Source of the DNA: Methylocapsa sp. D3K7
GTDB lineage: Bacteria; Pseudomonadota; Alphaproteobacteria; Rhizobiales; Beijerinckiaceae
DNA: 64,000 nt
Assembly: GCF_029855125.1 (NCBI RefSeq)
Contig: NZ_CP123229.1
Location: 1,488,001 to 1,552,000 of the forward strand
Direction: 5' to 3'
Shown here: one piece after another, positions 37,478 through 46,631 of the stretch
How the letters are laid out: each line of letters begins with the position of its first letter
Numbering within the stretch: position 1 is the first letter of the stretch
The notes under the pieces: model-generated
Told to the model about the DNA's origin: nothing
Seen by the model: the letters and a program-made list of their open reading frames with translations, nothing else
Databases searched by the model: none
Translations under genes and position numbers: made by a program

Positions 37478-38677
37478 TCACGCGCGAGTGTTCTTCACAA
37501 TCTCGGCATATTGTCGAGCAGCGGAGATGCTAGTTGCACGGTTATAATGCTCTTCGGTGACCCTGCGATCGATATGCTGCAAGACGCCGCTGGCCAGATT
37601 CAGATTGTCGCCGGCGTGGGTGTAGATCGCCGTGGCAGCGCAAGTCCGGAAGAGATGGGGGCTGACCGCAACACCGAGCGTCAGGCAGGTGGTCTCGGTT
37701 AAAGAGCGCTCGACGGCGGAATAAGTCATGCGCCGGCCGCCATTGGACGTCAGCCAGAGCGGCCCCGCGATATTGGCCAGCGGATCGACGCCTGACCCCG
37801 GAGTGTTCGCTTGTCTCACAAGGCAAGCCTGCGAGCCGAAGGTCTCGACGCCGCCTTTAGTTTTGGTAGCGGCTAGAACCGCACGATACAGCAAAAGATA
37901 CGTTTCGATGGCAGCGTCCAGGTCACGTGGCACGCGCCGTTCATCAGGGCGGCCGCTCTTCGTAACCTTGCGATCGAGGACGACCCACCATCTTGTTCCC
38001 ACTCTTCGAAAGCTCGCTTGCAGTTCGAGTGCAGCAAAGTTCTTAAGGCGGATCGGGCAGAGCACCATGAGGGCGACCATAAGTCCATTGCGGACCTGCC
38101 TTGCGCGGCGCAGCGGCGTTAAACCGGGATTTTCCGTCGCCTCCTCGATGAAAGTAAGCCCAGCTTCGAAAAGACGATCAGGATCTACAATACGATGGTC
38201 CTTGGATTGCGGCCGCATCATCAAGGCAAAATCCTTTTCGATCTCGGCAAGCCATGTGAAGTTGCGGTTTGGATCGAGCAATTGAGCCGCTCGACGCAGC
38301 TTGTGGATGGTGGCGGCCGTCGTGACCGAGCTGATCCGGATGCGTAATTCATCCACGAATCGTTCGACGTGGTCTGGGGTTACCTGTCCAGCCGCGTGTG
38401 ACTCACGCTCGAAGCGATCGTTGCGGATGAGATGATCGATAAAATAGCCGTAGCGACGAGCTAGATCGTCCTGCGTGACAGGGGCAAGGTGAGCACCGAC
38501 CCCGCCTTTACGCAGACGGACGCCAGGCGCGATCGCGCGCTCCCACGCAGCCCGGTCGGCGATCGTCCAACTTGCGATCGGCACGGAGCGTACGGGCGTC
38601 GTCGGGAGATCTCGGCGCGGATCGCCGCGCGTGGATCTCTCGGGATTTGCGCCATGTTGTGTCCTTTCAGTCGTCAT
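37478..38677 (-). CDS. Tyrosine recombinase (second of a tandem pair)
   Basis: 399 residues from the ATG at 38677 (frame open to 38758); overlaps the upstream recombinase stop by 11 bp. The C-terminal catalytic domain has R (VLCPIRLKNFAALEL), H-x-x-R (VSPHLFRTCAATAIY), a QH motif (ASGVLQHIDRRV) and Tyr (EEHYNRATS). The N-terminus is a core-binding domain with helix MTTAATIHKLRRAAQLL-like composition. It is unlike the island integrase at 5261. Two overlapping tyrosine recombinases preceded by a small helix-turn-helix gene recall the Tn554-type transposon arrangement. Confidence 0.85.
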   Translation of the reverse strand: MTTERTQHGANPERSTRGDPRRDLPTTPVRSVPIASWTIADRAAWERAIAPGVRLRKGGVGAHLAPVTQDDLARRYGYFIDHLIRNDRFERESHAAGQVTPDHVERFVDELRIRISSVTTAATIHKLRRAAQLLDPNRNFTWLAEIEKDFALMMRPQSKDHRIVDPDRLFEAGLTFIEEATENPGLTPLRRARQVRNGLMVALMVLCPIRLKNFAALELQASFRRVGTRWWVVLDRKVTKSGRPDERRVPRDLDAAIETYLLLYRAVLAATKTKGGVETFGSQACLVRQANTPGSGVDPLANIAGPLWLTSNGGRRMTYSAVERSLTETTCLTLGVAVSPHLFRTCAATAIYTHAGDNLNLASGVLQHIDRRVTEEHYNRATSISAARQYAEIVKNTRA

Positions 38678-40490
38678 CGCCCTGCCCCGCCCGCTGCTGA
38701 CGCAAGGTCTGGACGAGATCACCATAGACCTCACTGGCATGAGTGGATTCGAGACCAATGTAATTGCGGATCGTGACCTGCACCGTGCGATGGCCGAGCA
38801 AGAGGCGGACGAGTTCGTAATTGCCTGGCTGGTGCTTAAGGATGATCGCTGCCGAGACGTGCCGGAACTGATGCACGGTTAGACGCAGACCGATCCTTTT
38901 TTCGATGAAGGGCGTAATCTGGTCGCTCAGCGTCGTGAGAAGCTTGTGACTCTTCCCCGCCCCCGGGAACAGCCATAAATCTTCCGCGCAATCGATGAGC
39001 GCAGGACGATAATTGGAAAGATGATCGTCTATGAGCGCGGTCAGCTCGGCATCGAGCGGAAAGTCGAGCTTGACCCGGTTCTTCACATCGTAGTTCGGAA
39101 ACACAAGCCGGTAGGGCGTTTGCGGTCCGCCAGTTCGAATAAGATTGTGCTTGAGGCGAATCGTCCCGAGATTTCTGCGGCGGATCGGAGCCACATTGAG
39201 GATAGCGATTGCAACGGCCATTTGCGCCCGCACCGCCGCCTTGATTGGAGAGGAATAAGAGGCCTCTACTGCCTCTTCCATCAGAACCTCCGGTAAATGA
39301 TGCAGTTCCCTCCAGGCGTCGCTTTGCATGAAGGTGCGGATGGCGGCAAGGTTCTTGTCGGTCATGCCTTCAGGACGATAATGTTCGAGATCGGCCCGAA
39401 TGTCGTCGAGCTCTTCTAGCTTGTCTGCCGGCAAGCATTTGCTGCTCCGTGCGAGGTTGACGAAGAGATTGACGAGGTCGATCGTAAAGATGGAGGGCTC
39501 TTCGCCGCTCTTGGCCCAATAGGCGTCAAGGACCTGCCGGCTGACGGCGGGATTGAGAAAGGCGGAGAGAGAGCCCAATTCCTCCATGCCGATGCCGATC
39601 CGGGTTGCCATCCTGAGCGCCGCTTCGAGCATAGCACGGCGGCCCCGGATCGTGGTTGCCCTGGCCGGTGGCACTCGCTTGCCCTTGGCTGTCCTGCGGA
39701 CCCGCGTGAGACTTTCGAGATAGGCCTCGATCTCGTAGCGCAAGCCAATCGGATAGGCTTCCCAGGGCGGAAACGCTTCCGCCTTGCGCGACGGTGGTTC
39801 GAATAGAAGCTTACTCGGCCAGCCGGGAACCGTCCGCGCCAGATCATTCCAATGGCGCGCCAATGAACGCCGTGCCGCAGCGTCCGCCGCAAGCGAGGTC
39901 GTACACCGGCGATAATCCAAAAAAGAGTCGATGACCGCCTCGTCGACGGCACTCACCGCGATATTGCGTGCGGAGCAAAATCGCATGAGAGGCAATAGAC
40001 GCGTCCTGTGGGGCAATTTTGGGCACACGTCCCGCAAAGCCTCCCAGTCACGCGAGAGGCGCATGCCGCGGGCCGGCACACTCTTTTCCTGGCGCATCCA
40101 AGCAAGTGCGGCCCGGACATTCGACAGATGATTGGCAAGCGTCTTTTGGGTGACCCCAAGCCGGGTGGGTTTTAGCCGACTCGCCGGAATATGGACCGCT
40201 GTCCAGCGCGCGGGCACCAAGGCTATCGGCCGATCGAGAAACGTCGCCAGCCGGCGCAGCGAACACGGCCAATGGTTTTTCACGTCGGCCGGCAGATCTG
40301 GGTCGGCCACGATCGCGGCGATGGCCTCCTCGAAGGAAGGCTCGTGCAGCGCGATTTCGCGGCCGGCCGGAACGGCACCAGGAAGGGTCATGCCGCTGAG
40401 ATCGCTCATTGGGCGCGCATCTTGAAGCAGGGGGGTTAATTTAGGTAGATCGAGTTTCATATTGGAGTAAATTAGGATTACGTCAAGCAT
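38667..40490 (-). CDS. Large tyrosine recombinase (first of a tandem pair)
   Basis: 607 residues from the ATG at 40490; ATGs at 40460 and 40409 are alternatives and none has a strong ribosome site. Catalytic domain near the C-terminus: R (NVAPIRRRNLGTIRL), H-x-x-R (TVHQFRHVSAAIIL), GH (LLLGHRTVQVT) and Tyr (IRNYIGLES). The long N-terminal half (about 1-390) is larger than in XerC/D and is typical of TnpB-like or RIT-type recombinases. It overlaps the next recombinase gene, so the two are translated together. Confidence 0.87.
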   Translation of the reverse strand: MLDVILIYSNMKLDLPKLTPLLQDARPMSDLSGMTLPGAVPAGREIALHEPSFEEAIAAIVADPDLPADVKNHWPCSLRRLATFLDRPIALVPARWTAVHIPASRLKPTRLGVTQKTLANHLSNVRAALAWMRQEKSVPARGMRLSRDWEALRDVCPKLPHRTRLLPLMRFCSARNIAVSAVDEAVIDSFLDYRRCTTSLAADAAARRSLARHWNDLARTVPGWPSKLLFEPPSRKAEAFPPWEAYPIGLRYEIEAYLESLTRVRRTAKGKRVPPARATTIRGRRAMLEAALRMATRIGIGMEELGSLSAFLNPAVSRQVLDAYWAKSGEEPSIFTIDLVNLFVNLARSSKCLPADKLEELDDIRADLEHYRPEGMTDKNLAAIRTFMQSDAWRELHHLPEVLMEEAVEASYSSPIKAAVRAQMAVAIAILNVAPIRRRNLGTIRLKHNLIRTGGPQTPYRLVFPNYDVKNRVKLDFPLDAELTALIDDHLSNYRPALIDCAEDLWLFPGAGKSHKLLTTLSDQITPFIEKRIGLRLTVHQFRHVSAAIILKHQPGNYELVRLLLGHRTVQVTIRNYIGLESTHASEVYGDLVQTLRQQRAGQGDDD

Positions 40491-40838
40491 TTATTGGCTA
40501 TATGTATAGTTACGTACGTTCATAATCTTAGTTGCGTAAGTAGTTAGTCGATTTATATACTTTCGTCGACATTCCCGATGATGCCCCTTGTTTCACGTGA
40601 GCCGGCCACCTCGACCTGTGGCCGGCCTTTGCGCGTCGAAGCGTCATCCGTCCGAGCGTTTCCCCTGACCGGACGGCCAGGGCCCGGACGGCACTCGTAC
40701 TCCGCCGTCGACCCGCGTGCGTTCGCACGCTTGAATTCCTCGAGCGCCTGTAAGCTGTAACGGACGGAGCGACCCATTTTGATGAATCGCGGGCCATCGC
40801 CGGAGATGCGCGCTTTGTTCAGCCAGGATTCGCTAATA

Positions 40839-41999
40839 CTAATGGCCCCGCGGGATGACTCATTGAGTGGATTCCCTTGGCGGCGGTTTTCTGATTCCCT
40901 TGGCGCGGAGGATTCGCGCCATGCCATCAGCGGTGAAATTGCGAGAGGACTATTTGGCCAAGGAGCTTCGGGTGTTGGCCCGGCGCTCAAAGAACGTCAA
41001 CCAGAGTCGCCGGCTGTTATCGCTGGCGGCAGTGCGGGACGGGATGGATCGGAGGGCGGCGGCCAAGATCGGCGGGATGGATCGGCAGACGCTGCGCGAC
41101 TGGGTCCATCGCTTCAACGCCACCGGGCCAGAGGGCCTCATCGACAACTGGACAGAGGGCCCCGCGCCGCGCCTGTCAGCCGCGCAGTTGGCCGAGTTCG
41201 CGACAATCGTCGAGGCCGGGCCGGATCGTGAGAAGGATGGCGTCGTGCGTTGGCGCCGGGTGGACCTCAGGCGCATCATCGCCGAGAGGTTCGGCGTCGA
41301 CTTCCACGAGCGCTACGTTGGAAAGCTTTTGAAGAAGCTCGGCTTCTCGCACATCAGCGCAAGGCCGCGCCATCCAGCCCAGGACGAACAGATCGTCGAG
41401 GCGTTCAAAAAAACTTCCCGCGCGCGCTGAAGGCTCATCTCGACAAACTGCCAGAGACGACGCCGGTCGAAGTCTGGTTCCAGGACGAAGCCCGGATCGG
41501 CCAGAAGAATGGCCTCGTCCGCCAGTGGGCCAGGCGTGGAACGAGGCCAAGGCAGCCCGCCGACCAGCGCTACGACAACGCCTATCTGTTTGGCGCGATC
41601 TGCCCCGCCCGCGGCGTTGGGGCGGCCCTCGCGTTGCCTTATGCGGACACCGGCATGATGCAGCTCCATCTCGACGAAATCTCGCACAACGTCGCCAAGG
41701 GTGCGCATGCCGTCCTGCTGCTCGACAGGGCCGGATGGCACACCACCAGCCAGCTCAACGTGCCCGAAAACATCACGCCGATCTTCCTGCCTTCGCGCGC
41801 GCCGGAACTGAACCCGGTCGAGAACATCTGGCAGTATCTGCGTCAGAACTGGCTCTCAAACACCGTCTTCGAAAATTACGATGCCATCATCGACGCAGCC
41901 TGCGCCGCCTGGCGAAAGCTCATAGCCCAGCCTGAAACAATCACATCCATCGGGATGCGAGAATGGGCTCACGTCGGTCAGTCGCTATGACCTTTGGTA
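40839..41999 (+). mobile_element. IS630-family insertion sequence
   Basis: 1161 bp bounded by TA dinucleotides (40837-40838 and 42000-42001), as expected for IS630-type TA duplication, and located exactly where the interrupted helix-turn-helix gene is split. It contains one transposase coding region read by -1 frameshifting. The terminal inverted repeats are poor by eye, so the limits rest on the reconstructed host gene. Confidence 0.8.
40921..41990 (+). CDS. IS630-family transposase (two frames joined by -1 frameshift)
   Basis: The first frame (40921-41430) has the helix-turn-helix domains (RRAAAKIGGMDRQTLRDWVH; RRIIAERFGVDFHERYVGKL). The second frame runs to 41990 with the catalytic DDE: D (VEVWFQDEARIG), D (AVLLLDRAGWH) and E (APELNPVENIWQYL). 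The frames overlap at an A7 run (41407-41413). A -1 slip there gives EAFKKNFPRAL and a continuous protein of about 356 residues. Programmed frameshifting at such runs is known in this family, so the gene is treated as functional. Confidence 0.85.
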
Positions 42000-42211
42000 T
42001 AAGTTGTAGGAACTCGGCCGCGCCGCTGACCGTAAGCAGGCTATCAAAATCTGACTTCGCCATTTTTGTCTCTCCTTGCCCTGCAGCTGAACAGTTCGCC
42101 CGGGCTTTTCGAGAGCTTGACCGCCGTCCTTCCGATCAAAAAGATCAGGAATCCGAAAAACCAAAAAAGTTCCGAAAAGATCGACTCCCGTGGGTTCGGA
42201 CCAACTAGGAA

Positions 42212-42969
42212 TTAGGGCGCGGACTCATTAGCACGCAGCCAAATGCGGATTGATGCGAGTTTGATAAAGGCCAGATGGTTGGTGGCGAGTTTGTCATATC
42301 GGGTCGCTACGCGCCGACATTGTTTGATCTTGTTGAAGAACTGTTCGATCAAGTTACGAGCGCGGTACAGATACGGACTAAAGCAGAGGGTCTTTGCGAT
42401 TTCGCTTCGGCGGAATTTTTGCCCAGGCTCCTGCCTGGGAGGCAAGCTCCCTTATCCAGTCAGCGTGTATCCACGATCCGCGAGTAACATCGTTTGTGGG
42501 AGCAATGTGCTGAGGAGAGCCGAACACAGCCGATTGTCGTGCGCCTCACGTGGCGTGAGGCCGAGATGGATCGGAAAGCCATTGGTGTCCACGACCGCGA
42601 GAATCTTGCTTGTCAGCGCCCTCGCGAGGAGCCCATATCTTGATGTGCATTGTCCGCGATACAGGCCCATGCTGGTCTACGCGCACAATGGAGGTATCGA
42701 TCACTTGTACCGCCGCATCGGGACCAGCAGAAAGCGCATCCATGATCCTGTCCCATACACCTGCTCGACGCCAACGAACGAAGCGATTGTAGCAGGTCGT
42801 GCGGGGACCGTAGATCTCCGACAGATCGCGCCACGGCGCACCCGAACGCAGGACCCAAAAGATGCCGTGGAGCGTGCGACGGGTCATTTACGCGTGGCAC
42901 GCCGCGTGGCTTGTTCGGCAGGAACGGCTTGATGTCCGCCCATTCATACTCGGTGAGTTCGTAGCGCAT
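42212..42969 (-). pseudogene. IS5-family (IS427 group) transposase, degenerate
   Basis: Minus-strand pieces in three frames: MRYELTEYEWADIKPFLPN (start at 42969), then RTLHGIFWVLRSGAPWRDLS, YGPRTTCYNRFVRWRRAG and QVIDTSIVRVDQHG, then VVDTNGFPIHLGLTPREAHD, and finally RNLIEQFFNKIKQCRRVATRY with the ending IRIWLRANES at 42212. The two catalytic Asp regions and the final E are recognisable, but several frameshifts separate them, more than programmed frameshifting could explain. Confidence 0.8.
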
Positions 42970-43250
42970 GATTCGAGGCTCCGGTTTGAGAGCTTGAATC
43001 ACGCGCTGGGCGACACCATCAACCCACCACGGCCCGTCGAAGTAGATGCCAATACCCTGAATTTACTTCTGCTTTTGACCGCACAGGCGATATGGAGGCA
43101 CCTGCTGCTGGGCTTGTCTCGGTCGAAAATGACCTGAAGTCTTAGCTCGCTGCTCTCGGAAAAAGCAATCGACCCATGGGGCCGCCCGAAATTGGCATAG
43201 CCTCGCGCCGCGGGATGGCCGACGGATCGGGCGCGTTCGCTGGGCCCACT

Positions 43251-43934
43251 TCAGAAAGTCTGCACCGGACCCTTTGCTGCCGGGACAGGCCTTCCAAGCG
43301 GGCGAGGCGCTCCCGGGGCGTCGGGATTCTGGGACGGATCGAAGGCGTCGCCGCGCGGGGCTTTCGTAGGGGTGGCGCGCGGGACCGCGCTCCGGTGGTT
43401 CGGGCGGTTGGTGAGTTTCGTCGTGATTTCGCGTTGTAGGCGATCGACCCTGCTAGCAAGTGTGCCGGTTTCGGTCTTTTCCGCATCGAGACGCGCCTTG
43501 AGGCCTTCGAGGGCCGCGGCCTCCTTTGCGCTCGTGCTTTGGGTGTGCGCCGCCTCGACCCTGGCTTTGAGGTCGCGGATTTCGTCGGCCATTTGGTGCA
43601 CCATGCGAAGGACCTCGGCGCGCTCGCCGACCGGTTGCTGCCCGTCGAGTGAGACGTGCCGCGGCGTCCTCGCGAAAAACGGCAACTGACCTCCGGAAAA
43701 ATAGGCGCCCGCCACCCCCGCAAAACCAACGAGGCTGGCCACCAAGACCGCGCGCGGACCAAATCGGAGAAGGCGTGCAACGAGGAAAGGCCATCGTCGG
43801 CCCGAGTCTTGGCCGACGGTCTCGAAAGAGGCAGAGCCGAGGATCGAATCCGCCGCGTGCGCTCTGATCTTGAGGATAGGCGCGTCCGGCGGGGAGACCT
43901 CGTTGGCCTTTGCAACAGCTGCGTCCGAGCACAT
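43251..43934 (-). CDS. Membrane-anchored coiled-coil protein, unknown
   Basis: 227 residues. A cytoplasmic N-terminus, one membrane helix at about 62-80 (RAVLVASLVGFAGVAGAYF), then a coiled coil at about 105-165 (VLRMVHQMADEIRDLKARVE; LEGLKARLDAEKTETGTLA) and a Pro-rich disordered tail. No family is assigned. Similar architectures are found in alphaproteobacterial accessory regions. Function unknown. Confidence 0.65.
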   Translation of the reverse strand: MCSDAAVAKANEVSPPDAPILKIRAHAADSILGSASFETVGQDSGRRWPFLVARLLRFGPRAVLVASLVGFAGVAGAYFSGGQLPFFARTPRHVSLDGQQPVGERAEVLRMVHQMADEIRDLKARVEAAHTQSTSAKEAAALEGLKARLDAEKTETGTLASRVDRLQREITTKLTNRPNHRSAVPRATPTKAPRGDAFDPSQNPDAPGAPRPLGRPVPAAKGPVQTF

Positions 43935-44229
43935 AGGCGGCCTCCAGGAGTGGCTTCCTCACAAGCCTTGCGCGCATTCCCTTAACAGCCCGTTGACGAA
44001 GGCAGGACTAAAACTGCGAGGCTCGACTCCAGCCAGCCATATGACGGGGTTAGCAATCTCTCCTATGCGCGCCAAGTGGGGCTGGATCGTCGCTCCCGAA
44101 GTACACGTGCCACACGCGGTTATCGCTGCGGCAATTTGACAACCTTATCGGCCCACTGCTATCCGGCTTCAACCAGCCGGTCAGAAAAAAGCAAAAGGTT
44201 GGTTTCCGAGGTAGGGGGAGGAATTGACA

Positions 44230-44880
44230 ATGGAGATTTTTGATAGGGTCAAAGCCATAATTAACAAGCTTCTCGCCGGCGAATCGCCGCCGGGCGGAGA
44301 ACCACCGCCCGTCAAGGATAGCGAACCCACCGAAGCTAATAAACCTGCCGAGGTTATTAGCGAAACCGCTCACTACAAAATCAACAAAATGCTTGTCGGT
44401 GAATCGCTCGTCGGCGACGGGAACGAAGTCGCGCACATCGACCTCATCATCGGACCAGCCGGAAGCCCGGCGGAAACAGCCTTCTCAAACGCTCTGACAA
44501 ATAACAAGAATGGTTTTACCACACTGCTTGCGGTGGTAGCGCCAAATCTGCTCGTGAAACCTGCAACCATCCTTTTCAACAAGGTGACGATCAAGAATGC
44601 GACGCAGGCTGTTCAGATGTTCGGTCCTGCTCAGCATGGCGTTGCCAAGGCTGTCGCCGACAGCGTCGCAGAAGGGGTCATTCCTGTCGAGGAAGCGGGC
44701 AATCTGTTCATCTGTGTCGGCGTGTTCATCCATTGGGACGCCAGCGACGACAAGAAGATTCAGGATTTCAACTATCAGGCCACGAAGGAAGCAATCGCGC
44801 GTGCCGTGAACGGTGAGCCGACACCCGAGTATGTCGTGGCACAGCGCAATGTCGCAAAACATCCCTTCGCGCCAAACTAA
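44230..44880 (+). CDS. fae: Formaldehyde-activating enzyme (Fae) homologue with N-terminal extension
   Basis: 216 residues from the ATG at 44230 with a GGAGG ribosome site. From about residue 55 it matches Fae throughout: [20 protein letters not shown] with the catalytic His (H69, equivalent to H17 of methylotroph Fae), [66 protein letters not shown] and the HPFAPN end. Fae joins formaldehyde to tetrahydromethanopterin in the cytoplasm. The first about 54 residues are an unusual extension ([20 protein letters not shown]) whose INKLLAGES partly repeats the INKMLVGES at the Fae start, followed by a Pro/Glu-rich linker. No other C1 gene is nearby, so this is a stray or additional copy. Confidence 0.93.
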   Translation: MEIFDRVKAIINKLLAGESPPGGEPPPVKDSEPTEANKPAEVISETAHYKINKMLVGESLVGDGNEVAHIDLIIGPAGSPAETAFSNALTNNKNGFTTLLAVVAPNLLVKPATILFNKVTIKNATQAVQMFGPAQHGVAKAVADSVAEGVIPVEEAGNLFICVGVFIHWDASDDKKIQDFNYQATKEAIARAVNGEPTPEYVVAQRNVAKHPFAPN

Positions 44881-45675
44881 GCAACTGTAGCAACTGCAAT
44901 CTCGGCCTCAGTCAATATTGACGTTCGTCAGCCGATTGATCTGTCAACCGGTGTAAAAGCTGCCCTCCGGCAAGGCACGAATGCACACTTGCCTTGATCA
45001 ATATCACGCGAACAAGACCAGCAACGGCAATGGTGGCCTCAAGTGGATAGAGAAGGGTGGCGGATACTACAGTGAATGCAATAAGCGGCTGAAAGGCTAA
45101 GAGTAGGCGTTCATGGCGCAAACCTTGAAATCGTCTTACGTTAAAGCGCCGCGCCAAGTCTGCCTGGGACGCCGTGCCGTCGGTCAGGACTTCAGCGCGT
45201 CGCGCCTCCGATGCGTGGTGGGCTTCGACGGTCCCCATAGGCCGCCACACTCCTTCGCGCCCTTACGGCTCTCGCCGGTCGTGCGCGGATCAATTCGCTC
45301 TCGAACTCGGCAAGCCCGTCCGTCACGGTTAACATCAGGCGGCCGCAGGATCCTATTTAATTAAGCCGCCCAGCAAATGGCTGCACAAACCTTCGTGTGG
45401 TCACTCTCTTTATAACCTCTGAAGCAATTGGATCATGACAAGGGGGACGATCCTGAAAAGCCCGAGGAGCTTTTCAGCCGTCAAAATCGATTCCGGCAGC
45501 TACCAGAAGCGATGCGGAAAACTTATGGTCAGCGCGAGTTCTTCTCGCCGTGCCCCGAACCATACATCGGCGTCGGCCTCCATGGGGTGCATAGGCTAAA
45601 GCCGCCCCGATGGGTGAGTCTAGAACGTTTGCTTCGGTGGTTCATAGTCTAAGGTAACGTGATAGAGCATCATGA
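44881..45675. other. Gene-poor region with a serine-recombinase C-terminal fragment
   Basis: About 800 bp without an intact gene. On the minus strand near 45130-45240, EARRAEVLTDGTASQADLAR and RFNV resemble the C-terminal helix-turn-helix of resolvase/invertase-type serine recombinases, without the catalytic domain. The rest is unassigned. The right end reaches the IS5-type element. Confidence 0.4.
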
Positions 45676-46619
45676 CTAAGTGTCCGTCCGGGAAGTAGTT
45701 GAATCGGATGAATCATTTGTGATTCATTGGCGGCTGCCTGATTCGATGAGAGGCCGCCAATGTGGACGTCCGAAAACCGCCCGAAATACAATCGTGACAA
45801 ACTGCGCTATCCGAGCGATCTGACGGACGATGAGTGGTCGCACATCGAGCCGATTATTCCACCGGCCAAACGTGGCGGACGCAAGCGCTCTGTTGAGCCG
45901 CGGGAAATCGTGAACGGTCTCATGTATGTGCTGAGCACGGGATGCCAGTGGCGTTACGTTCCCAAAGATCTGCCGCCCAAGAGCACGCTGTTTGGTTATT
46001 TCGACCTTTGGAACTGGGACGGCACGCTGGATCGCATTCATCACGCGCTCTACGTGAAGTGTCGCGAAGCCATGGATCGTGAAGCGAGCCCGACGGCCTG
46101 CGTCATCGACAGCCAGAGCGTAAAGAGCGCGGAAAAAGGGGGCGCCGCATCGATCCGAGCGGCTATGATGCTGGCAAGAAGATCAAAGGCAAGAAGCGCC
46201 ATATCCTCGTCGATACGCTAGGCCTGCTGCTGCATGCAGTGGTGCATCCCGCCGACATTCAAGATCGGGATGGTGGCGTGCTTGTTCTGTCGACCTTGTT
46301 CGGCTTGTATCCGTTTTTACAAAAGCTCTTTGCTGATGGCGGATATCAGGGCCCGGTCTTTCAAAAGGCGTCGGCCAAAATCCTGCCGCATATACAAATC
46401 GAAATCGTCAAACGCTCCGATCAGGCCAAAGGGTTTGAGCTTCTGCCGCGACGTTGGGTTGTCGAACGCACCTTCGCTTGGCTTAATCGTTGCCGCCGCT
46501 TGGCCAAAGACTTCGAAAATCTCACCCGAAACGCACTCGCTTTTCTCCGTCTCGCCTCAATTCGTCTCACGCTCAGAAAGCTTTGTCTGAATTGATGAAC
46601 TTTCCGGACCGACTCTAAG
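45676..46619 (+). mobile_element. IS5-family (IS427-like) insertion sequence
   Basis: 944 bp with imperfect 21-bp inverted ends: CTAAGTGTCCGTCCGGGAAGT at 45676-45696 (21 bases shown as 5'-CTAAGTGTCC and GTCCGGGAAGT combined) and its near complement at 46599-46619, with about 17 of 21 positions matching. It contains one two-frame transposase. The right end is 12 bp upstream of the amino-acid permease start. Confidence 0.75.
45760..46595 (+). CDS. IS5-family transposase (two frames, probable -1 frameshift)
   Basis: The first frame (45760-46221) has YPSDLTDDEWSHIEPIIPPA, CQWRYVPKDLPP and the first catalytic Asp (ACVIDSQSVKSAEKGG). A -1 slip at the G5 run (46138-46142) leads into GRRIDPSGYDAGKKIKGKKR, the second Asp (KLFADGGYQGPVF) and the E of WVVERTFAWLNRC, ending at 46595. 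DDE is complete once joined, about 278 residues. Programmed frameshifting is usual in the IS427 group, but a one-base deletion cannot be excluded. Confidence 0.82.
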
Positions 46620-46631
46620 ATCCGTGTGGGA

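Larger units (their letters stand above)
40553..42063 (-). pseudogene. AlpA/excisionase-like helix-turn-helix gene split by IS630
   Basis: The 5' part (42063-42000, ATG with AAGGAG ribosome site) reads MAKSDFDSLLTVSGAAEFLQ, and the 3' part (40838-40553) reads ISESWLNKARISGDGPRFIK followed by MGRSVRYSLQALEEFKR. Removing 40839-41999 and one copy of the TA duplication joins them in frame into a protein of about 114 residues with a MerR/AlpA-type helix-turn-helix of the form AAEFL...GPRFIKMGRSVRY. It precedes the two recombinases on the same strand and was probably their excisionase or regulator. It is inactive now. Confidence 0.8.

Noticed and set aside
37478..42063. A complete RIT (recombinase in trio) element
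   Set aside because: Only two tyrosine recombinases are present; the third gene is a helix-turn-helix protein, and sizes do not match a RIT trio.
42243..42932. Plus-strand open frame (229 codons)
   Set aside because: Lies opposite the degenerate IS5-family transposase, whose motifs are clear on the minus strand.
43142..43915. Minus-strand open frame (257 codons), Arg/Ser-rich
   Set aside because: Overlaps the membrane/coiled-coil protein at 43251-43934 in another frame; that one has a sensible membrane helix and coiled coil.
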